DNA from: Rhexocercosporidium sp. MPI-PUGE-AT-0058
Lineage: Eukaryota > Ascomycota > Leotiomycetes > Helotiales
DNA length: 64,000 bases
Reading direction: 5' to 3'
NCBI GenBank assembly: GCA_020746875.1
Contig: JAGTJL010000006.1
Coordinates: forward strand, 2,418,001-2,482,000
This document shows positions 57,105 through 64,000 of this stretch, one piece after another (within the stretch, counting starts at the first letter, position 1; each line of letters opens with the position of its first letter). Made by a program: the position numbers and the translations under genes. Under the pieces are notes generated by a model that did no database searches, was not told where the DNA came from, and saw only the letters and a program-made list of their open reading frames with translations.

Positions 57105-57650
57105 CTAACTCCCGGCAATAACCATCAGCCCAAACTTCCCACTCTGAACCATAGCCAGCATCGCCAAGCCAGTAAGTAAGACCTCGAGCTCCCGTCCTTC
57201 CATACCAGCCATAATTTCAAACCGCCCTAACACAGTCGTAGAGAACACTTTATTTCGGAACCAAGCAACCACCTGTCCCTTCCCGCCCACTAGCTTGAAA
57301 TCCCCAGACATGATATCCTCTGCCTCCCAATACAGTTTCTGCTCAACAGCCTTCTCATCCGTGTATCCGTTGTCCGATGGACCAGGAGACGTGTATGTAT
57401 AGGACCGCGTGAATGTCTTTTCGCGATGGAGGAGGATTGCTCGACTGTGTAGTAGAAGTTTGACGTTCGTGGTGAGGATAGAGAAGGATGATGAGGCGAG
57501 TGGCGTTTGGGAGGTGGGACTAGAGGGGAAGACTTCAAAAGCTAGTGGTAGACATTTGACAGTGTAGAGGCAGGTCTTGTCATCTGAGTCGAGAACTGCG
57601 AGCGCGTTGTCTTTATAGTAGACGTGTAGAATTTGATTTGGAAGAACCAT
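57105..57650 (-). CDS. Tubby C-terminal/LURP-one-like protein
   Basis: A single-exon frame of 181 residues from MVLPNQILHVYYKDNALAVL. The pattern is a run of beta-strands with a first part LAVLDSDDKTCLYTVKCLPL, then LYWEAEDIMSGDFKLVGGKG, QVVAWFRNKVFSTTVLGRFE, and a hydrophobic C-terminal helix LEVLLTGLAMLAMVQSGKFG. This order (beta-barrel strands, an 'F-K-L-x-x-x-x-G-x-x-V-A' strand, and a buried terminal helix) fits the fungal tubby-C-terminal-like/LOR family, whose role is unclear but may involve lipid binding. The frame extends upstream to 57773 without a good start, so the first ATG preceding the core was chosen. Moderate confidence in the family, good in the gene. Confidence 0.65.
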   Translation of the reverse strand: MVLPNQILHVYYKDNALAVLDSDDKTCLYTVKCLPLAFEVFPSSPTSQTPLASSSFSILTTNVKLLLHSRAILLHREKTFTRSYTYTSPGPSDNGYTDEKAVEQKLYWEAEDIMSGDFKLVGGKGQVVAWFRNKVFSTTVLGRFEIMAGMEGRELEVLLTGLAMLAMVQSGKFGLMVIAGS

Positions 57651-58166
57651 CTTGAAGGCAGTAGAACTTATTTGGTAGAATTTTTGAAATGTGACTGAGA
57701 GTTGTGAGTTCCGAAAGAATGTTGTTGTTGATGATGCAAAATTTTCTGAAGAATCCTCTTCCCTTATATGCAATTATAGTACTCGTTCAGTCGAGTTTGC
57801 TTGCATCCCGCATCGTCGTTTAGTGAGGCGGAGGAAAAATGGCCGGTTTTCAAAAGACTGACTGAACGAACGAACCAATGAATCGCGGTGAATAATTTCT
57901 CCATGGAGAAGTTAATATTCTGAATGGAAGCTGGAGAGGATATTCGTCGAAGATGGCGTTGTTGGCATGCTGGATCGTGATTCGCTGACGTACGGATGCC
58001 CGAACGAACAGACCAATGAGAGATGCAGCCACAACTGAACGAGAAGGCGGGCTGAGCATGGTTCATTCCTTGGCGTGATAACCTCGTAACTAGGAAACCA
58101 AATCTGACGTGGGATGTGGATGCAGAATGATCTACTTTTTGAGAGAGGTGGTATGGAAAGCACCCT
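57651..58166. other. Intergenic, no gene seen
   Basis: Several overlapping short frames on the minus strand (57764-58163) without features. Confidence 0.45.
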
Positions 58167-59901
58167 TTATTCGGCTAGCAGCTGAAACTGCTCTTCCCAC
58201 ATGACAAGTTCCCCATCGCTCTCATGACAGTACCTTGCACAAATCAGCCTTCCCCAACCTACCCTTTCAGAATGAAAGAGCACCAGAGCGTCAGAACAGC
58301 GTGCTTCTTCTTTCACATCGCTAGATTCTAGCACGAATGTGCATGCCCTGCCCTCCTCCAACTCTGCAACTTGGGTCATGAACTTGGCAATGACTTTCCC
58401 ATCCCACATCCCTTCTTGGCATGGAGCCTGTATCATCAATGAAATAGCTTTTCGTCTGATACGGGGACATCGGCATTTGTATGCAGTGAGATAGAGAGCA
58501 GGTATGATACCTGAGTCGAGAGCAAAGACTGGGATGGTGCTCCGTTCAGCAGACTGGAGCTCGAGATACTGTCGAGCGAGTCGTACGACTTTGTCAAAGT
58601 CTTTGTTGAAAGTGTCGCACAGTATTTCTTTCGTTGATTGACAAGTCGAAAGTAGGAAATGCGCATAGAAATATTGAAGTTCAAGCAGTATAAGTGACGG
58701 CAACTGATCCTGTCGTGTTCCATGTGTAATCTTGAATTCCTGAAAGGAAGCAGACCATACAGCCAAATTGTCTCGTAAAATCCCCAACTCCGAAAATAGT
58801 GCGGGATGGGCTGTGAGGTCTATCGATCTCGTTGAGGCATGATCCCATAGATATTGAAACAAAGGATCGAGAGGCACTTCTGGGGATAATTGAGAACCGA
58901 TTTCCAGAAGCCGGCCTCGAAATCGAAGCATCCCACTAGAAAGAATGTCCATGTATCTCCTTGCTTCAAACGTACTTTGGAACGAGGATGGGACATACAG
59001 CGGCCGATTCGTTGTTCCCGACGGCATGATATGCAAGTGGGGGCTTCGCTGCCCGAACATCGTGGACTCGAAATCCAATCTGGCAAACGAACTTGACAGC
59101 TGATCGACTAAGTCCTCCGATTTGGGCTTCAAGTTAAGCGTGTTCCCTCTCCCCAGAGTTTGAGGCCCTCGAGATGTCAAAATCTTGAGCCCTGTTCCTA
59201 AGTGATTGAGAGCAATCATCTGCTTCCCCCAGAGCAATTCGAGGCAAACAAATAGTAAGCAGCACATCATTGCAACATCGTTTGCTCTCTCATCTCCCGT
59301 CTCGCGAACCTCGTCGATCCTGATGCGAAGAAATCCGATGGCCTTGACATACTGCCTCAATCCAGCAGATTGCCTCTTGTCCAGGCCATGGTAGAATGCG
59401 TTCTGTCGTACAGCTTGTGTAGCGCCTTGATCGCGATGAACAATTCCCACTGCAATCGCTGCATGCAAGACTGCTGGCTCTTGATGGCTTATTTGTAAAA
59501 CTAATTGCTCCCAAAGACTCGACCGGAAGGCGCCTTGGATCTGGAAGACGGTGCTTTCACGGAAAAATGCAAATGCGCGCGTCTCTTCGGCAGTGAGCTT
59601 GAGGGATATAGTCGGGTTATAAGTCAAAGAGTGTACATAATCGTTGAGCTGTACCGGAGTTTCCAGTGCGAACGTTTGGGATGCTTCACAGACAGAAGAT
59701 ATCTCGTACCCGTCGCAATTTCTCCCCGTAGAACTGCAGCGCCGACAAGAGGGCTTGTCTTCATCACATTTGACCCGACGAATTCTGCTACCATTAGCAA
59801 AGAAAAAAAAGCACCATGGCCACTTTAGCTCACCGGCATGTTTTGCAGCCTGTTTTTGTCTTTGGTTTCTTGGCCCGGATTCTGACCTTTGGGATGGTCA
59901 T
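58167..59901 (-). CDS. Zn(II)2Cys6 transcription factor
   Basis: Exons 59901-59834 and 59784-58167 give 561 residues. Intron 1 falls in the zinc cluster: KKPKTKTGCKTC-R then IRRVKCDEDKPSCRRCSSTG and RNCDGY, spacing C-X2-C-X6-C-X6-C-X2-C-X6-C. Two acceptors three bases apart are possible (TAG or CAG); CAG at 59787-59785 restores the usual GCKTCRIRRVKCDE. The regulatory domain (AFAFFRESTVFQIQGAFRSS, QEPAVLHAAIAVGIVHRDQG, LGTGLKILTSRG) and the C-terminal pattern RRKAISLMIQAPCQEGMWDG match the first regulator at 13181-14971 in order and spacing, so the two are members of one subfamily. It sits beside a cytochrome P450 pseudogene in the same orientation, and such regulators often adjoin secondary-metabolism genes. 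Intact reading frame, no other introns. Confidence 0.88.
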
Positions 59902-60550
59902 GATGAAACTTCATCCACAGACAAAGGGATGATAAGCAAAAGGGGATTTCGCATCTATTTGTGGCGATGTTGTTTTGTGCACACGGGAACTGATGAAGAC
60001 GATCTCCTGGTGATGGATGCGAGCTTATGAAGGATCCACATCCCTGCTGGCTGGACGAGCTTGTTGTGACTGCAACGTGACACGAAATTCAGACGTTCGT
60101 GACTTTGCCCAAAAAGTGTGGGATATCTCCGCCACCATGGAATCGCAAGGATATCAGAGTAATTAAGACCCCGGAATATAATTTAGCTAACAGTACATAA
60201 TCATACGGATCCCGTCCTTCCCTCTCCTCCTACAACGTATCATGATATCACCTGCTCACCTGCTCACATGGTCCATGATCTTGAATCTACCCGTCGATCA
60301 ACCTCGATCGATCACTTCTTTCAGCGCTTTATGAGCGGTTTCTGAGGCGCGAAGGAGGGGCGAGGATATTAAGCGTGTTATATATGAGACGTGTGGGTGG
60401 GCGGAATTTGGGAATGAAAATGACCATCATGATAAATAGCATATTCTGCAGCAAGGTTGCTACAGTTTCTTCACGTATGGTGAATGAATGCCAATCAGAA
60501 TTAGATATATTTAAAGTTTGTCTGCATCCACCATCTACAGTCTATCCAGG
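59902..60550. other. Intergenic, no gene seen
   Basis: 649 bases between the regulator's start and the end of the P450 pseudogene. A CACCTGCTC duplication lies near 60248-60265. No frame of interest. Confidence 0.45.
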
Positions 60551-62336
60551 TCACTGCCTTCTCATGGTAACGCCCATTCGATGACCCTTCGGACTGATCA
60601 AAAAGAAATTGACCATAGCCATTACATCATCATTCATACTGTCTGCGAGCTTCAAACCTTTGCATTGTCGAAACAAAAACGCGATAGTATGTCACTTTTG
60701 CATGTATGCGAGATGATAACTAAGACACGCGCGAGAGCCGGCGCCAAAGTGTGAGAATGTGGCCTTGAGCTCTGGGTCCGCGAGAAAGCGATCAGGGTTG
60801 AAGTTGTGATTCAGTCAGAAGAAGAAGAAAACCGGATAATAGAAGCTGTATAGACTCAAAGAGCAGTGCTCGTGGACCTCTGTGAATTTGGGAACTGTTG
60901 ACTTACGTAAGGGGGTCTTGAAATTAAAGACAGCAGGGTCACGATGCATGGTATATGCCTGAGACGAAACCGTTGTCCCAGGAAATATAACATGTCCATC
61001 AATCGAAAGTGGGCGATCTTTCGGCACTTCACGCGGAAGATTTCCAGGTGCAGCAGAGTACAGTCTCAAGGCTTCTTGAATGACAGCATTCAGGAACGGT
61101 AGTCTCTCCAGATCCGAATCCCTCCACCCACGCGTCAAGTCTGCGACTTCTGCCTCGAGTCTGTCCTGAATACTCTCGTTCTTCAGTACAGCCCATACCA
61201 AGTATGTGGCAGTGACGGCAGTCGTTCCGGAGCCTGCGATGACAAGGCCGGAAGCTTCAATAGAAAGCCTTTCATCTGACCAAATCGAGCCATCTTTCTC
61301 GGCGTCCTCAAGGACCCCTTTGAAAATGTTTGACTTTCCAAGATTATCGCGCAATTCGCGGTTGTTAGCGTTCTCAAGGACCTTGTGTCCGTACGCGAAA
61401 ACCCGTTTGTTCTGGTCGTCGAGTTCGGAGAAGAGGTCAACTGCTTTGAGGGAATCGAAGAGGCGAGGCAGCTCGGGGCGAAGGCCGTTGGCTTTGATGA
61501 CAACTTCTATGTCTTTAACAAAGGCGTTACGCTAGCGGGATTCAACAGTTAGTATCTCTGACTTTGGGAGTTCATCTCATAGAGACGTTCTGAAAGCCCT
61601 GTCACTTCATCTTTTAACCCATTTTTGCAGACCTAGCGTAGAGGCAAGCTAACACGGTGAGATAGTATTGAGACAATGCTTACCTCTCCAGTCTTGACCA
61701 TATTGAACGGCTCCCCAAATGCAATCTCACCAATGATGTCAGTATTCATGAGGGTGAACCATTTGAAGATATCAGCAGTGCCATATTCCGCCTCCATCTT
61801 GATCTTTTGTGCTGCTTCGCTTGCGAGACTGACGACTAGATCCTCCCAATTGTACGCAGGGAAGACAAGCTGAAAGGTCGAGCCAGGAGTCGTCTTTTGA
61901 GGGAATGGACCTTCGGATCAATGACAGCAAAAATATCAGGAGGTCCGCCCGTTCGAAATTTAGTGTATCAGTCAGCTTTCAAGTATCCATTACCGATCTT
62001 GTAAACCTCGTTGAAGACCTCTGGGCTGGTGAAGGATACTTCATTTGGCGAGATGAGCATAACCGCGCCATATTTCTTGTGCATATAGTCGATGTAGAAG
62101 ATTCTGCGGGCAGTCATGACATAGTATTTTTAATGCAGGTCCGTATACCTAGCGAACCACGGGCCTGGGACTTTGGCTAAATCGCTTGTTTCTGTACGGG
62201 TAACAGTCTGGAAAGTATCAGTCTGGATGCGTTGAATTGCATCGGAATAGAAGACACTCACGTGGATGAAATACAAAATAATGAATGAAATGATTGCAAC
62301 TGGGGCTACGCCCAGGCTGCCTACTTTGACGTCCAT
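60551..62336 (-). pseudogene. Cytochrome P450 pseudogene
   Basis: The start MDVKVGSLGVAPVAIISFII (membrane anchor, 62336-62262), a 54-nt intron, and then DLAKVPGPWF open a normal microsomal fungal P450. Recognisable parts follow in order: YIDYMHKKYGAVMLISPNEV, GPPDIFAVIDPKVHSLKRRL, FKWFTLMNTDIIGEIAFGEP, the I-helix ASGLVIAGSGTTAVTATYLV, the K-helix FLNAVIQEALRLYS (ExxR), MHRDPAVFN, and the haem loop FSHFGAGSRACLSYHLAYM, with the Cys codon at 60727-60725. Lesions: TAA at 62132-62130 (after TDLH), TGA at 61970-61968 (after LKAD), a 1-nt loss near 61850 (between SSLRT and WEDLV), and TGA at 60694-60692, after which the last 35 residues continue in frame. The acceptor before NFNPDRF is also lost. 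It cannot make a P450. The first stop could in principle be removed by a 45-nt cryptic intron, the others cannot. Confidence 0.85.
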
Positions 62337-63200
62337 CTCGAAGAGAAAATGATGAGAAAGAAAAACGGCTTAGATCTCAAACAGATCTAAAGTTTTAGTC
62401 ATTGTTTGCGAGAGGATAAACTGATTTTATAACCTACATCTCGGACGCGAGTTTACCTATGGAGACCAACCAGAACGTCCGGAAATAGGTGTGCACCGGA
62501 AGATCGACAAAGCCCCCACAATATCGCATCTTCTTCCTGGACGATCCATCTTGGGTTTTCACCCCCGATGTGCGGGGCATTATTCATCGATCTTGCTGCA
62601 AGGACACGCTTTGATTCAAGGCCCAAGATGCAGCACATTCTAACAAGACAGAAGCCACTTTGGACTATTCTTTATTACCATGCCGCTCGACGCTTGCCAA
62701 TCAAAGTCATATCCCTACTTTACCCCAACCAAAATCGAGTAGGTGCTGCTGGTCCTACAATGAAGCTACAGTTTTTGTTCGGCCGCAAGAACGTATCAAA
62801 TACGATGAGCGTCAGTTTTCATAAGAGAACCTCTTGGATTTGAACGTGATATTTGTCGGGTACCGCATCTCGACAATCTCGGAACTGGAAACGCAAGTGA
62901 CTGATTCGCCTAGGCTTACCGTGTAACAGGATGTCAACAAACTTGCTGGCAGTCCTCCAGGACCTGAATATCTGCTTTATTTGTCATTACGCCCGCATCA
63001 CAGACATTTTTATCTGACATGTAAGGAGGGAAATCCTAAGCGTTTTCTATGTCTTTTATGGCTCAGAAGTGAGGGTGGTTATGTGAGCCATGGATAGGGC
63101 CACCTTGTGAAATTTCGCTAATTTTGGAAAAGAAGTTGCGAACTAACATTATACTGGCAGCATGAACAGCATGTACCGGCTTCAACCAAACACAAGTTCA
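62337..63200. other. Intergenic, no gene seen
   Basis: 864 bases upstream of the P450 pseudogene and downstream of the beta-propeller-like gene. Only short frames without features. Confidence 0.45.
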
Positions 63201-64000
63201 CTAAATGCCTGTATCCGCTGCCCGTAACAGCGCCTCAACATCGTCCGTGATATCTCTCAGCGCAAAGTCCGTCCGATTCCCCGCCATAGATGGATCCACT
63301 GCATTGTCATAGAACAACACGCTCGAATAGATGCGATCTCCAATGTCCCGTGCCGTAGTCTGACTGATAACTACCGAAGCTGGTTCCAATTTTCTATCAA
63401 CACTTTCCACAAAGCCAACGTACGTCGCTGTGTTCCAGCAATCTGTCGAGATGAACACGGAGACACCGGTCGTGTTTTCAACGTTGTTCGTCTCTGCTTG
63501 TAGCAAGACTTTTCCGCCGTACCGAATTGGAAAGCTCAAGGCGGACCCAGCGCTGAAGTTATGCTGGTTCGTCTGGGGAATGACGATTGGTGTGCCCTCT
63601 ACCCCGCGAAGCGTAAATCTGACAAGCTGACTCTGTGCATTGTCGTTGGCGATGAGGATGTTGCCGATTCGAACTATGCCTCCGAATCCGAATGCACGAG
63701 GGGTGGTGGTTTGCTCAGAGACGTAAAATGGGGAGACTTGATTGTTGGAGTCGATGCGGAGAATGCTGGATGGATAGCCACCGTTGACGTAGAGGTCATC
63801 TTGAATGCCATTGTCTAGATCGAGAAAGGCACCGTATTGGCCCATCGTGGTTGCTGTGAGGTTGACTGGGTCGAGAATCGCGTAGGTATTGAGATCTACC
63901 TTGACAACGAAGTTGTCGCCGCTCACATCTTTGCCTCCTGTCAGGAAAAATTCCTGGGCTTCAATGACACCGGATAGGATGTTGTTCGTGGGGTCAAGAA
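63201..64000 (-). CDS. Beta-propeller-like (SMP-30/NHL-type) protein, C-terminal part
   Basis: The frame is open to the window edge, and the gene's 5' end lies beyond base 64000. The visible 266 residues are a string of beta-strands with repeating 'x-G-x-x-x-R-I-x-x' spacing: NNILSGVIEAQEFFLTGG, DDLYVNGGYPSSILRIDS, GFGGIVRIGNILIANDNAQS, LVRFTL..., LSFPIRYGGKVLLQAETNN. This resembles fungal six-bladed-propeller proteins of the SMP-30/gluconolactonase-like type, which include lactonases and several unexplained secondary-metabolism proteins (the trichothecene TRI14 family has a similar look). No catalytic metal-binding residues can be checked in the part present, and no signal peptide is visible because the N-terminus is missing. 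Family assignment is tentative. Confidence 0.45.
   Translation of the reverse strand, partial: LDPTNNILSGVIEAQEFFLTGGKDVSGDNFVVKVDLNTYAILDPVNLTATTMGQYGAFLDLDNGIQDDLYVNGGYPSSILRIDSNNQVSPFYVSEQTTTPRAFGFGGIVRIGNILIANDNAQSQLVRFTLRGVEGTPIVIPQTNQHNFSAGSALSFPIRYGGKVLLQAETNNVENTTGVSVFISTDCWNTATYVGFVESVDRKLEPASVVISQTTARDIGDRIYSSVLFYDNAVDPSMAGNRTDFALRDITDDVEALLRAADTGI

Overview
The window reads as nuclear DNA of a filamentous ascomycete (Pezizomycotina). The evidence is a set of short GT-AG introns of roughly 45-150 nt, three Zn(II)2Cys6 regulators, an ENA-type sodium ATPase, a C2-domain phosphatidylserine decarboxylase, a DUF6536-like membrane protein, secreted GH16 and GH32 enzymes, and a Fot1/pogo-type transposon. 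The protein flavour would suit the Leotiomycetes, but that placement is an inference. No rRNA, tRNA, CRISPR or prokaryotic signal was found. All gene models were spliced by hand from frame continuity, splice signals and family knowledge.

Layout, left part (1-26 kb). The 3' end of a multi-pass membrane protein is followed by a small one-TM protein with an arginine-rich tail, an ENA P-type ATPase (3961-7536), a membrane-protein remnant, and a MARVEL-like protein (9019-9988). After about 3.2 kb without genes come a Zn2Cys6 regulator (13181-14971), a DUF6536-like membrane protein (15961-18839) and, after another 2.4 kb gap, a GH16 glucanase (21272-22099). A second member of the first membrane-protein family follows on the minus strand, carrying one in-frame stop, and is divergent from a UPF0658-type membrane protein.

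Middle (26-44 kb). Housekeeping genes dominate: PSD2-type phosphatidylserine decarboxylase, a HAD phosphatase and epsilon-COP. A 2.2 kb Fot1/pogo-like element with 28-bp inverted repeats and a TA duplication sits 128 bp upstream of the epsilon-COP start codon. Its transposase has three in-frame stops. Next come a lineage-specific protein with a probable 1-nt frameshift and a divergent kinase with WW-like repeats.

Right part (42-64 kb). A secreted GH32 fructosidase and an MFS hexose transporter are divergently arranged. A Zn2Cys6 regulator lies tail-to-tail beside the transporter, so the three look like a small sucrose/fructan-use module. Beyond are a DHA1-type MFS exporter, three small proteins (membrane, SAM-like, tubby-like), a third Zn2Cys6 regulator related to the first, a cytochrome P450 pseudogene with at least four lesions, and the 3' part of a beta-propeller-like protein running off the window.

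I saw no clearly new multi-gene system. The most noteworthy items are the transposon at the epsilon-COP promoter, the decayed P450, the two nearly intact genes each carrying one lesion, and the GH32-transporter-regulator group.
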